Shown here in pieces: positions 7,953 to 16,600 of a stretch of 28,270 nt of DNA. The DNA comes from JANLQX01 sp043775075 (GTDB lineage Bacteria > Actinomycetota > Acidimicrobiia > Acidimicrobiales > JANYDT01), in assembly GCA_043775075.1 (NCBI GenBank), contig JAYVSS010000103.1, positions 1-28,270 of the forward strand. Direction: 5' to 3'. Numbering within the stretch: position 1 is the first letter of the stretch; every line of letters starts with the position of its first letter. A program made the translations under genes and the position numbers. The notes beneath the pieces are model-generated. The model was not told the origin of the DNA. It ran no database searches and saw nothing but the letters and a program-made list of their open reading frames with translations.

Positions 7953-8547
7953 CGCTCGCGCCCACAGAACGGTGAGGGTTCGTACGGCGTCGGCTTCCTC
8001 GACCACCTGATGAAGGATGTAGCAACCGTAGGCAAAGTCATCCAGCATGCCGCCGAGGGCGTAGGCCCCGATCTGCGGATTGACCCTTACACCGTCGCGG
8101 GGTGGTTGCTCAATTGGGGGACCAGCATGACGTGGAGACGCTGTCCGAAACGATCGCGAATACTCTGGCGAAAATTACGGAATTCGTGTTCGCCGTGACC
8201 GCCTGTTCGAGTACACCGATCATCCCGGAATGGTCTCGATACGAGAACATGAACTGTTCAATCGTTGCCTGGCGAGCAAGAAACGCCGTCTTCGTGGGCT
8301 GTATCGGAGTGGCCGTCTGCGCCAGCATTTCATCCACCATTTGGGTCACTAGGGTCTGGAGAGCGTCATCCTTCGAGTCGAAATACGAATAGAAGGTGCC
8401 CTGCGAGACGTTGGCCAACGCCACAACATCCGCCACTCGAGTGTCGAAGTACCCTCGGGAAATGAACGTTGTGCGGCCCGCTTTCAAAAGTTCGACTCGG
8501 CGACGTGGGCTCTTCGGGGTCAAGAGTTCCTCAACCGGCTTCGCCAT
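7900..8547 (-). pseudogene. TetR-family regulator interrupted by three apparent frameshifts
   Basis: The start ATG at 8547 opens a typical TetR N-terminus: RRRVELLKAG, then an HTH (VADVVALANVSQGTFYSYF) and SKDDALQTLV. The uninterrupted frame stops at 8110 after only 145 residues, ending in unrelated sequence. Family-like sequence continues in other frames: FRNFRQSIRDRFGQRL after a shift near 8185, VNPQIGAYALGGMLDDFAYG after a shift at the GGGG run 8099-8102, and HLEAALPALMRDS after a shift at the GGGG run 7941-7944. Each join needs one extra base, and together they give about 216 residues, the usual TetR length. This is either a decaying gene or repeated single-base loss in G runs during sequencing. 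It lies 109 bp upstream of the desaturase on the same strand and divergent from the NUDIX gene. Confidence 0.82.
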
Positions 8548-8588
8548 TCGCCGAGCGTAGTGAGCTGGACGAAGCGTGAGCGTTTCAG

Positions 8589-8609
8589 ACCACGGGACGA
8601 AGGCGTGGT
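8589..8609. promoter_or_regulatory. Candidate operator-like inverted repeat between TetR and NUDIX genes
   Basis: accacg (8589-8594) and cgtggt (8604-8609) form a perfect 6-bp inverted repeat with a 9-bp centre in the 88-bp divergent gap. Its size and place fit a TetR operator, but a repeat this short can occur by chance and no clear -10/-35 pair was seen beside it. Confidence 0.2.
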
Positions 8610-8635
8610 GGGGACCGAGACCTAAGGAAGTTCTG

Positions 8636-9127
8636 ATGCGGACAAGTGCTGGCGTGATGGTGTTCCGGACAACAAGCGATTCTGTGGACGGCGACCGGGC
8701 CGACGCCGTCCAGGTGTTACTGGGCCATATGGGCGGTCCGTTCTGGGCCGCCAAAGACACCGGCGCGTGGTCATTTCCCAAGGGCGATTACGAGCCCGAC
8801 GAATCGGCGGAGGACGCGGCGCGACGGGAATTTGTCGAAGAGCTTGGTCTTGATGTCCCTGCGGGGCCTCTGCTCCCCCTAGGCCACGTGCGGGCTTCGG
8901 GCAAGCAAATCACCATTTTTGCCGTTCGCGGGGACCCTGCGGTCGTAGACTTCGCCCCGGGAATGTTCACGATGGAGTGGCCGCCGAAATCAGGTCGGAC
9001 GGCGTCGTTCCCTGAGATCGATGCCGTGGCCTGGTTCTCGATCGCCGATGCCCGCCTCAAGCTAGCGAAGTCACAACAGATGTTCCTCGACCGGCTGGCC
9101 GAGTTGCTCAAGATCGCCGCGCACTGA
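8636..9127 (+). CDS. NUDIX hydrolase, COG4119-type predicted NTP pyrophosphohydrolase
   Basis: The protein has 163 residues. The complete Nudix box is present: GDYEPDE, seven residues, then REFVEELGL, with the Glu residues that bind Mg2+. The flanks match the COG4119 group: an opening RTSAGVMVF, then GGPFWAAKDTGAWSFPKG, the late MEWPPKSGR and FPEIDAVAWF. Members hydrolyse nucleoside diphosphate-linked compounds in the cytoplasm; the exact substrate is not established for this group. The frame is open upstream to 8576, but ATG 8636 has an AAGGAAG Shine-Dalgarno at 8624-8630 and agrees with the family start. Its stop is immediately adjacent, with zero bases between, to the stop of the convergent SirB1-like gene. 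Confidence 0.92.
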   Translation: MRTSAGVMVFRTTSDSVDGDRADAVQVLLGHMGGPFWAAKDTGAWSFPKGDYEPDESAEDAARREFVEELGLDVPAGPLLPLGHVRASGKQITIFAVRGDPAVVDFAPGMFTMEWPPKSGRTASFPEIDAVAWFSIADARLKLAKSQQMFLDRLAELLKIAAH

Positions 9128-10021
9128 TCAGTTCAGTGACGCGGCGAGGCGCACCCTCTCGGCCTCGAGTACTTCGTCGTGTTCGGGAAAACGCAGTACG
9201 AGCTCATCGAGGGCGAGAACCGCTTCATCGAGTGATCCTGTTGCCGTAAGCAGACGTATGAGTTCGCGGCCCTCGTCGATCGAGAAGTCGTGAATGCATG
9301 TGCGCAAACGACTCACTGCGCAGAGCCCAGCGAGGTCACGACTACGGGCGTAGTTCGATTTGAGATTGTTCAGCATGCGTATCAACACTTCCGGCGTTGA
9401 GGTGGCGTCCAGCATGCTCCGATGGAATTGGTGTTGTCGCCCAAACATCGAAACGAACAGCTCGGCCACATCGCGCTCACTCATGAATCGGCCGCCGTTG
9501 AAGGCATCGACGATACGCGCTCCATTGATCGGGGTCGTCGTGGGTGGACGCGAAGGATCGGTGGCCAGCTTCTCGGGCGTCCTCCATTCACCTCGAACGG
9601 ATCCGGCGGGGGCGATGCCGAGCAAGAAATGTCCGGGCATTCCGATACCCCAGCTGACCAAACCGGCAATATCGGCCACAAGGTGACCGACGAGCGCCAG
9701 CGTGATCGGGAGGCCGAGCCGACGGCTGAGCACATCGGGAAGGAAGGAGTTGCGCACGTCGTGGTAATCCGCTCCGTTGCCGGTAAATCCCGCGTCAACG
9801 AAGATCCGCTGACGCCACTCTTCGATCGTCGAGATTCCTTCAGCGAGCTCGTGCAACGCGGCAATCACGGCGATGAGATCGTCGGAATGACGCGCCAGCC
9901 GACTCCCATGGGCGCTCAAGGCAAAGGCGGCGGGGGCCAAGGAGACCGGCGCTTGGGCAAGGCAATCGGCAAACTCTTGGTGCCACCATGGGCTGGAGGG
10001 GGAGGCGGGGAGCGGCGTCAC
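9128..10021 (-). CDS. SirB1-family transglutaminase-like protein with TPR-like C-terminus
   Basis: The protein has 297 residues. Family signatures are ADYHDVRNSFLPDVLSRRLG, then PITLALVGHLVADIAGL, then GIGMPGHFLLG and IVDAFNGGRFMSERD. These are the SirB1_N / UPF0162 transglutaminase-like core, in which the catalytic Cys is usually absent; none is seen at the matching place here. The C-terminal 90 residues (LNNLKSNYARSRD onward, then LDEAVLALDELVLRFPEHDEVL) look like tetratricopeptide helices. The molecular role of this family is not settled. The start is GTG at 10021 with GGTGGAG just upstream. The gap to the thioredoxin-like gene upstream is only 15 bp on the same strand, so the two are probably cotranscribed. 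Confidence 0.82.
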   Translation of the reverse strand: MTPLPASPSSPWWHQEFADCLAQAPVSLAPAAFALSAHGSRLARHSDDLIAVIAALHELAEGISTIEEWRQRIFVDAGFTGNGADYHDVRNSFLPDVLSRRLGLPITLALVGHLVADIAGLVSWGIGMPGHFLLGIAPAGSVRGEWRTPEKLATDPSRPPTTTPINGARIVDAFNGGRFMSERDVAELFVSMFGRQHQFHRSMLDATSTPEVLIRMLNNLKSNYARSRDLAGLCAVSRLRTCIHDFSIDEGRELIRLLTATGSLDEAVLALDELVLRFPEHDEVLEAERVRLAASLN

Positions 10022-10036
10022 GGCTCCACCATCGTG

Positions 10037-10753
10037 CTACACCGTCGGTAGTACCGGCTCAGCGAGGAGAGCGGCGACGACGGCGTCCTGTTTGGCGTAG
10101 TCCCCCTCGCCGATGTGGGTGTACCGGACCTTGCCCGTGCGGTCGAGATAGTAGAACGAGGGCCAGAACCCGTTCTTGTATCGACGCCACGTTTTGAAAC
10201 CGTTGTCCTGGGCTACCGGCCAGGTAATGCGATCCTTCTTGACGGCTTTGGCCACATTGGCGGCTTCTTTTTCGTAGTCGAATTCCGGGGCGTGGAGTCC
10301 GACGATTTCAAAACCCTGACGGTGATATTTGGCGTAGAGATCACGGACGTGGGGGAGGGTGTTCTGGCAGTTGAGGCATCCGAACGTCCAGAAGTTCAAG
10401 AGGACGACTTGGCCACGAAGGTCAGCCAACGTGATCGGCTTGCTGTTGACCCAGTTCTGTAGTTCGGTGAACTCCGGCGCGTCGTATGGCTCCGACACAT
10501 TGAAGGTGACCGGTGGGGCGGCTTTGGTAGTGAGCTTTGCCGCTTTCGCTGGGCTGACCGGCTTTGCTGCTGCTTTCGCGGGGCTGGCCAGCTTTGCATT
10601 CGTTGTTACGGCTATCAATCGGTTTGACGCAGCATTGGCGTCGGCGAAGCCGGAGCGACCGACAACGACCGCTCCGAGCACAACGGTACCGACCATGCGG
10701 CCAACGAGAACCGATGATCGACGGGTGCGCACGGGCAAGCGGGCGGAATCCAT
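10037..10753 (-). CDS. Membrane-anchored TlpA/DipZ-like thioredoxin-fold protein
   Basis: The protein has 238 residues. A basic N-terminus precedes one hydrophobic segment (about residues 15-33), which acts as a signal anchor. A low-complexity Ala/Lys/Pro linker (about 52-80, with SPAKAAAKPVSPAKAAK) leads to a redoxin domain. The active site is WTFGCLNC (Cys 126 and Cys 129) followed by QNTLPHV, closer to the DipZ/CcdA-linked group (WTYxCINC) than to classical TlpA (WCxPC). The cis-Pro region (FWPSFYYLD) and the last strand (GKVRYTHIGEG) are present. It should act outside the membrane as a thiol-disulfide oxidoreductase, but its partners are not visible. I chose ATG 10753; a TTG two codons earlier is possible. 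Confidence 0.85.
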   Translation of the reverse strand: MDSARLPVRTRRSSVLVGRMVGTVVLGAVVVGRSGFADANAASNRLIAVTTNAKLASPAKAAAKPVSPAKAAKLTTKAAPPVTFNVSEPYDAPEFTELQNWVNSKPITLADLRGQVVLLNFWTFGCLNCQNTLPHVRDLYAKYHRQGFEIVGLHAPEFDYEKEAANVAKAVKKDRITWPVAQDNGFKTWRRYKNGFWPSFYYLDRTGKVRYTHIGEGDYAKQDAVVAALLAEPVLPTV

Positions 10754-10846
10754 GGGCAAGAACGTAGGTCTCGCGCATTCGACCTGAACGAGGGTTGCTC
10801 AGCGCCGTCTCAGGCCGGGTGGGTCACGGCGATAGCGTGCACGGCC

Positions 10847-12145
10847 GTGCCGATCGCCCGAGGATCTCGTCGGGTCGCCCCCGCTCCACGACTTGCGCTT
10901 CTCGCCGTCTTCATCGTGGCCGCTTCGCTGAGCGTGTTCATCGCCGTGCGCACCCCGGCGTGGGAGGCCAACGACGAACCCGACCACATGATGAATATCG
11001 AAAAACTGGTGGCCGGGCACTGGTATCGGATCGAACCGAATGCCGGGTACGCCCCTCATCAACCGCCCGTCTATTACCTGGTTGCGGCCGGCGTGGAGAA
11101 GGCGCTCGGCCGATCGGCGTTCACGGTGAAACCGCAACAGGGTGATTCGGTCGTGGAGAACGGTCAGTTCGGACATGGCCAGCCGCAAGAACGCAGCGAT
11201 CGCCGCCGCCTACTCCCCCTGCGGCTGCTCTCGATAGTGTTCAGTACACTTACTATCGCGCTGACTCAGCGAGTGGCGAAACGACTCGGTGCCGACGATT
11301 GGTCGGGGATCGCCGCGGCGGCCACCGTGGCCTTTGTCCCTCGCTATGTGTTCTCAGCATCGTTTGTGACCAACGATGGACTGGCCACCATGCTCGGCGC
11401 TCTCGTCACCCTCCTGATGATCAAACTGTGGCTCGGCGATCACGAAGCGGGGGCAGCCCGACGAGGTTGGCGGCTCCCTCTCGCCCTCGGTCTGGCGCTC
11501 GGTCTGTTGGCAGACACGAAACTCATCAGTCTGACCATGGTGGCGTTCGTGGGGCTGGCCGGTCTGTGGACGCTTCGTCGGTCGCATCGCCTTGCCGCGC
11601 TTCTTGTTGTGAGCGCTGCGGCGGTGAGTCTGCCGGTGTTCATTTCCAACCAGCTTCGATACGGAGATCCCATTGCCAGCAAGGCGTCGGTGGACTATTT
11701 TCGGACTTGGATTCCGGCGTTGGTGGTGCAAATCCACACTACCGATTGGCTGGTCAAGGCCGTCGGGAATGGGTTTCTCACGAGCTTTTGGTACACCAGC
11801 GGCTGGAACCAATTTCGGTGGAAAGCAATCACCTACGTGCCGCTGTGGGGTCTGTCGGCGACCGGGGCGTTGGGGAACCTGCGCCGTCGTGGCGCGTATC
11901 GCGGCACGTTGCTGTGCACGTTGATATTTGCATCGGCGGTATCCAGTGTGTGGGTGCTGGCCTGGAACACCACTCAATTCCAAGCGCGCTTAGCATTTCC
12001 GGGGCTGGCGGCGTTCGGGTCAGTCATCGCTCTCGGGTGGCAGCGATGGAACACGCCGCGATGGGTGGCGTTTGTGCTCCCGGTGCTTGGATTCTGCGGA
12101 ACGCTCTACGCCATCAACGCCGACATCCTCGCCCGATACGCATAA
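10847..12145 (+). CDS. Polytopic membrane protein, GT-C (ArnT/PMT-like) glycosyltransferase candidate
   Basis: The protein has 432 residues with about ten hydrophobic segments. After the first membrane helix comes an acidic loop, EANDEPDHMMNIEKL, at the place where GT-C enzymes carry their catalytic Asp/Glu. It is followed by PHQPPVYYLVAAGVEKALG, similar to the 'PPLYYLL' segment of PMT/ArnT and DUF2142 proteins. Later landmarks are FVPRYVFSASFVTNDGLATML and a loop WYTSGWNQFRW. GT-C enzymes transfer sugars from polyprenyl phosphates to lipids or proteins outside the membrane; donor and acceptor are unknown here. The start is GTG at 10847 with only a weak Shine-Dalgarno. It is divergent from the thioredoxin-like gene with 93 bp between them, where no clear promoter was seen. 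It is 432 residues, shorter than full ArnT. Confidence 0.7.
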   Translation: MPIARGSRRVAPAPRLALLAVFIVAASLSVFIAVRTPAWEANDEPDHMMNIEKLVAGHWYRIEPNAGYAPHQPPVYYLVAAGVEKALGRSAFTVKPQQGDSVVENGQFGHGQPQERSDRRRLLPLRLLSIVFSTLTIALTQRVAKRLGADDWSGIAAAATVAFVPRYVFSASFVTNDGLATMLGALVTLLMIKLWLGDHEAGAARRGWRLPLALGLALGLLADTKLISLTMVAFVGLAGLWTLRRSHRLAALLVVSAAAVSLPVFISNQLRYGDPIASKASVDYFRTWIPALVVQIHTTDWLVKAVGNGFLTSFWYTSGWNQFRWKAITYVPLWGLSATGALGNLRRRGAYRGTLLCTLIFASAVSSVWVLAWNTTQFQARLAFPGLAAFGSVIALGWQRWNTPRWVAFVLPVLGFCGTLYAINADILARYA

Positions 12146-12170
12146 TGCTCCTGGTTCCTCGTTTGACGTG

Positions 12171-12232
12171 CGAGGTGCGACTGCGAGGTGCGAGGTGCGA
12201 GGTGCGAGGTGCGAGGTGCGAGGTGCGAGGTG
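12171..12232. repeat. Heptanucleotide tandem repeat (cgaggtg)n
   Basis: Seven perfect cgaggtg units run from 12184 to 12232. One more unit at 12171-12177 is separated by the 6-bp interruption cgactg. Related ttcgacgttcgaggttcgacgttc follows at 12240-12263. The tract fills most of the 183-bp gap between the GT-C gene and the convergent HNH gene. It is open in several frames on both strands, but those frames encode only the seven-residue periodicity of the repeat and are not genes. It resembles the short tandemly repeated repetitive (STRR) heptamers known from cyanobacteria. Confidence 0.92.
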
Positions 12233-12315
12233 CGACGCGTTCGACGTTCGAGGTTCGACGTTCTGGGCAGCCGCCGGTTGGTTGTCTAGGAACAATGTGC
12301 GGCCTCGGCCTGTCT

Positions 12316-12335
12316 GGCCTGTACGTGGTCAGGCC
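12316..12335 (-). terminator. Weak hairpin at the end of the HNH gene
   Basis: ggcctg (12316-12321) and caggcc (12330-12335) form a perfect 6-bp stem with an 8-base loop. The HNH stop codon is inside the hairpin and no T run follows, so a terminator function is only possible. Confidence 0.25.
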
Positions 12336-13591
12336 GCGGCTTGGGTAGTGAGGCCGGGCGGGCGGCTGGGAAGCACGGTCCCCGTTGGTGAGGTGAAGGC
12401 GAGCTCGGAGTTGGCGTCGCCATTGATGGTCCATCGGCCCTCGTGGACGTAGTGGTGATGACGGCTGCACAGGAGACATCCGTTTGATGTTGTCGTGACG
12501 CCGCCATTGACCCAGTGTTTGATGTGGTGTCCGTCGGTCCAGCTGGGTGGGGCGTTGCAGCTCGGGAATCGGCAGCCTTGATCGCGTAACACCAACACTT
12601 TTCGGATCGCTCCGGTGAATGTTCGTTGTTCACGGCCGACATCAACGATCTGGCTTGCGCTGTCAGTGAATATCGCTGATACACCGGCATCGCAAGCGAT
12701 CCGACGAACCGTTTCCGCCGAGAGCGGCGACCCGCGTTCGGTGACGCCGTGCCCGGTCTTGGTGGTGAGGTCATCGAGGTTGATGATCACACTGACATGC
12801 GGCCTTGCTTTCGGCGACGCTAACGACGAGGGGACTGACGGGGATGCGGCTTTGGATGCGTTCGAGTTCTCCAGACTCAGCGCCCCGAACCCGTTGAGCC
12901 ATTCGCGACAGATCCCCACCAACGCATCGGCACGCCGCTGCGCCGAAGTCTGGGCGGCGTGTTCTTCGGCCGTTCCGTTTCGCCACTCCGCCTGCACCCG
13001 GGCGTCCAACGCCCCAGCAACAACTTCAGCCGATTCCGGATCCAACGACGCAATCATTTCGGTCATCCCGGTTGAACGTTTCTGGGTGACGAGCGACCTC
13101 TTGGCCCGCAGGTCTTCGTTCGTGTCGACGCCACGTTCCTCATCGATCCGGCGACCCCACTGCTCCAACTCCCGGGCCAACTCATTCGGCGCAAGTTCAC
13201 TGGCCATCGAAGTGAGCTTCTCGGCGTCACGCTCGGCCGCTGCCGCCCGGTCCCGATTCACCACGTCGGCAACCATCCGCGCTTTCGACATCGACACCGC
13301 CCCCGACTCCACCGCGTCCTGCAACGGCGTCAACGCACCGAGCCGCTCAACGATCTTCTCCAACTGCGCCGCCTCACCCCTAGCCAAACCGAACTCGGTT
13401 GATAACGCTGACCGGTCAGTGATCCCCCGCTCCCGTAACAGGCGCAGACGGAAACCTTCCAGGCGTGAAATCGTGCCGGTCAACGTCGCCAGACCACGAT
13501 CAACCTCGTCGGTGCAGTGGGCATCGACAAACGACTCGGCGCACAACACCAGCGCACCAGCCGTCTCTTCGAGTACCTCAACGTGAACCAT
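12329..13591 (-). CDS. DUF222/13E12-type HNH endonuclease-domain protein
   Basis: The protein has 420 residues. The N-terminal two thirds are the helical DUF222 region (LSTEFGLARGEAAQLEKIVERLG, then AVESGAVSMSKARMVADVV and LDPESAEVVAGALDA). The C-terminus is an HNH nuclease domain at residues 341-386: CRFPSC, TDGHHIKHWVNGG, TTTSNGCLLCSRHHHYVHEG. The two Cys pairs and the His cluster would hold zinc and metal. The family is very frequent in actinobacteria, including the M. tuberculosis REP13E12 copies that serve as prophage attachment sites; its cellular role is not defined. The frame is open to 13699, but ATG 13591 is chosen because a near-consensus promoter places the transcription start exactly there. 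A basal Ser/Ala-rich linker (about residues 245-270) separates the two domains. Confidence 0.9.
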   Translation of the reverse strand: MVHVEVLEETAGALVLCAESFVDAHCTDEVDRGLATLTGTISRLEGFRLRLLRERGITDRSALSTEFGLARGEAAQLEKIVERLGALTPLQDAVESGAVSMSKARMVADVVNRDRAAAAERDAEKLTSMASELAPNELARELEQWGRRIDEERGVDTNEDLRAKRSLVTQKRSTGMTEMIASLDPESAEVVAGALDARVQAEWRNGTAEEHAAQTSAQRRADALVGICREWLNGFGALSLENSNASKAASPSVPSSLASPKARPHVSVIINLDDLTTKTGHGVTERGSPLSAETVRRIACDAGVSAIFTDSASQIVDVGREQRTFTGAIRKVLVLRDQGCRFPSCNAPPSWTDGHHIKHWVNGGVTTTSNGCLLCSRHHHYVHEGRWTINGDANSELAFTSPTGTVLPSRPPGLTTQAAA

Positions 13592-13597
13592 ACAGAG

Positions 13598-13626
13598 ACT
13601 ATAGCAAACGTACGTTCGACTGTCAA
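13598..13626 (-). promoter_or_regulatory. Near-consensus sigma-70-type promoter giving a leaderless HNH transcript
   Basis: On the - strand, TTGACA (13626-13621), a 17-bp spacer and TATAGT (13603-13598) are followed by six bases and then the ATG at 13591. A start site seven bases past the -10 element coincides with the A of ATG, so no Shine-Dalgarno is expected and none is seen. It lies in the 56-bp gap after the AdnB-like gene, so the HNH gene can be expressed independently of it. Confidence 0.75.
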
Positions 13627-13647
13627 GAACAAGTGGAAGATTGTTCG

Positions 13648-16600
13648 CTATTTCTGAGCGCCGTTGCAGAAGGACGCGAAGTCGCAGCCTCGACACCACG
13701 CGCCGCCGTGGGGAGAGAACCGACCGGCCTCGATACTGCGTAGCAACCCATGCGATCGCTGGCGAAAATCATCAATCAACGCCGACGTCCAATCGGTGGA
13801 CACCACTTCGGCGCCCGAAGAGTCGTCCGGTGCGAGATAGCAATACGACGTTCGCAGTCGATCGGCCGCAACACCCCAAAGATCCACTGCTACCAACGCG
13901 TAAAGGCCGAGTTGCACATCGAACGATGCATCGTTCGGCGCGGGCTTTCGGCCTGTTTTGAAATCGACAATCTCGTAGCGGCCATCACGTTCGTAGGCCG
14001 CGTCGATTCGTCCGCGGATCACCGTCAAATTGGTAACTACCAGGGCGAACAGAGCCTCCAGCCGCACCGGAGTGAGCGATGCAAAAGGTGAATCGAGAAA
14101 GGCCTGGCGACATCGTTGCACCCGGTCCCCCAACTGCTCGCTGGGCCGATCGAGGTTCGCGTCGAGGTATGGGTCGAGAGTTGCGCCGGGGTCCGCCTCG
14201 GGGGTGGCGGGGTACGTCGCCGCTGACTCGTCGTCCACCCCGATCGCCGCCCGGTCATTCTCCACCTGCCGCGCCTCCACCGCGCCGTAGTCCTCCACAC
14301 CCCAATTGCGCGGGTCGGGCATATCGTCGGCCTCACCCTCAGCCTGCTGACTCGGTTCGCCGACGCCGAGCACTAACTGGCCGCTCGCCCGCTCCTCGAT
14401 CCAACGATGCACGGCGGTGCCCAGACGAGCGGCGGCGCTCGACCTCCGGGGAAGCGGCGTGACGTAGGACCACGCAAAACGTTGCGGACACTGGGCGTAG
14501 GTGACGAGGGCCGTGACGGCCACCGCGGCCGCCAGCGGTGACAGTGCCGGGGACGCAGGCATGGCTCGAAGGTCGAACAACGAAAGGCTCGTTTCGGGCT
14601 GAACCCGAGCGCGGCGGCGGGCTCCGGTGATCGACGCCGAGCGTTCGTCGGTTGACGTCGGCTCAGATTGCGGACGCTTCGCCGTGGGAACCTGCGAGGC
14701 ATCGTGCTGACGACGGCGGGCGGCCAATAGCGGGTTCTCCACCGCGGCTACAGCACGGCTCGTCTCGCGTACGACGTCGGAACGTTCAGCCAGAAGGGCG
14801 TAGAACTCGCTCGGTCCCTGTGGTTTCTGGGGGCCTGAATACCAATGGGCCGCGCTCACGATGAGGCGCTCCCGGGCCCGTGTAATGGCGACGTAAAGAA
14901 GGCGGCGCTCCTCATATTCCTGATCCCGCGTGACGTGGTTCTTCAGCCGCTCCTCGTCGGCCCGCGACTGAGGCGCCTCGGCAAACCCGTCGTTATCCAT
15001 ACGCAGCCAATGGGGGAGCGCAGCGCCAACAGTGACCCCATTGGCGGTGGAGCGATAGTCGGGAAAGATGCGGCTTGAACCGGCACCGGCGAGTCCAGGC
15101 ACGAACACGGTGGTGAATTCGAGACCCTTCGCCTGATGGATCGTCATGATCTGGACGGCGTCGGTGGCGATGCTCGTGGCCTCGGCTGGTTCGTCCTCGC
15201 TCAGCATCACCAGTTCGAGGTATTCGAGAAACGCGGCGATGGTGATCGGACCGTCGAGCGGGGCGAACGTTTGCACGATATGGAGAAAGCGCAGAAGGTT
15301 TTCGTGGCCGCGTTCGTCCACCACAGTCCACAGCCCCGCCTCGCCGATTACTGTTTCCACAACGTCGACGAAGGACCTCCGAGCGAGAATCGGCGTGAGC
15401 CGTTCGACGATCCCTCGGAACGTGATGAGGCGCTGCCATGCCTCGACCGAGACCTCCGGGAGTTCGCCATGAAGCACGACTCGCCGGAGATCTAGGCCGG
15501 GATCAACCGGCGGCGCGGAGCGTTCCTCACTCGAATCGACGCTGGCATCCATGGGAGCGGCGCGACGCCGCAGCCTGTCGGCCCGGCTCAACGCTGCGAG
15601 ATCGCGTAGTCCGAGACGAAAACGCCGCCCCTGCAGGAGCCGTAGAACTGCCGCATTGGGATCGATCCCGGCCAAACGGTCCCGTCGATCGATGCTTCCC
15701 ACTTCTGGAAGGCCGACTACCTGGAGCCATGCCACGACGTCCACGATCTCCGGTCGAGAAAGCAAACCGCCGATACCGACGATTTCTACCGGGATGCCCG
15801 CCTCGTGGAGCGCCTCGGCGATCGGCGCAATGAGCCGACGCTTCCGGCACAGAACGGCGATGGCGTTCCATGGCCCACCGACCGACGAAATCTGCGCAGC
15901 GATGGTCACCGCCTCATCGCGATCGTCCGCGGCCACGAACGACGTGACCTCCGCGCTCGCGTTATCCGTATGCGCACGTAGGGTTTTGGGTAGGGCGAGG
16001 GGGAGGCTCGCCTGCACATGGTTGGCGAGCTGGACCACACTGTCACCGGACCGATAGTTGGTCTCCAGTTCGATGCTCGTCGTGCCGTGAACGTAGTCAT
16101 CGAAATGGGTGAGGTTGTGCACGTGAGCACCGCGAAAGCCGTAGATCGCTTGGAGGTCATCGCCGACGGCGGTGATGGGCGATCGGCCGGGCGCCGAAGG
16201 GTCAACCCAGACCATTTTCAGGAGCTCACGTTGGGCCACATTGGTGTCTTGGAACTCGTCGAGAAGTACTGCTCGGTAGCGGTGGCGAAGATCAAGGACC
16301 ACTTCTGGCGAGTCTCGGAGAACTTGTACGGCCAGGGCGATCTGGTCCCCGTAGTCGATGTACCCCAGGCGCCGTTTGGCCGCGGCGTATGCCTCGAGAA
16401 GAACGCACAAATCTCGGCGGCTGCGCGCCGTCTTTTGTAGCATCCAGCTGCTGCGTCTGTCCGACACGATGGCCTCGCAGTCTTCTCGAATCATCTTTAC
16501 GCTTACTAGATGATCAGCACACGACGATGCGAGGGTGAGTGCTTCGTCGATGATGTTTTCCGGCCGACCGAGCTTGCGGCTCGGGAGGTCCACCCGGTGG

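Noticed and set aside
12020..12479. Several frames with SHLAPRT- or GARCEVR-type seven-residue repeats
   Set aside because: They are translations of the heptanucleotide tract in all frames; no start context or family match.
13592..13699. N-terminal extension of the HNH gene to 13699
   Set aside because: It would overlap the end of the AdnB-like gene and run through the promoter; the promoter places the start at ATG 13591.
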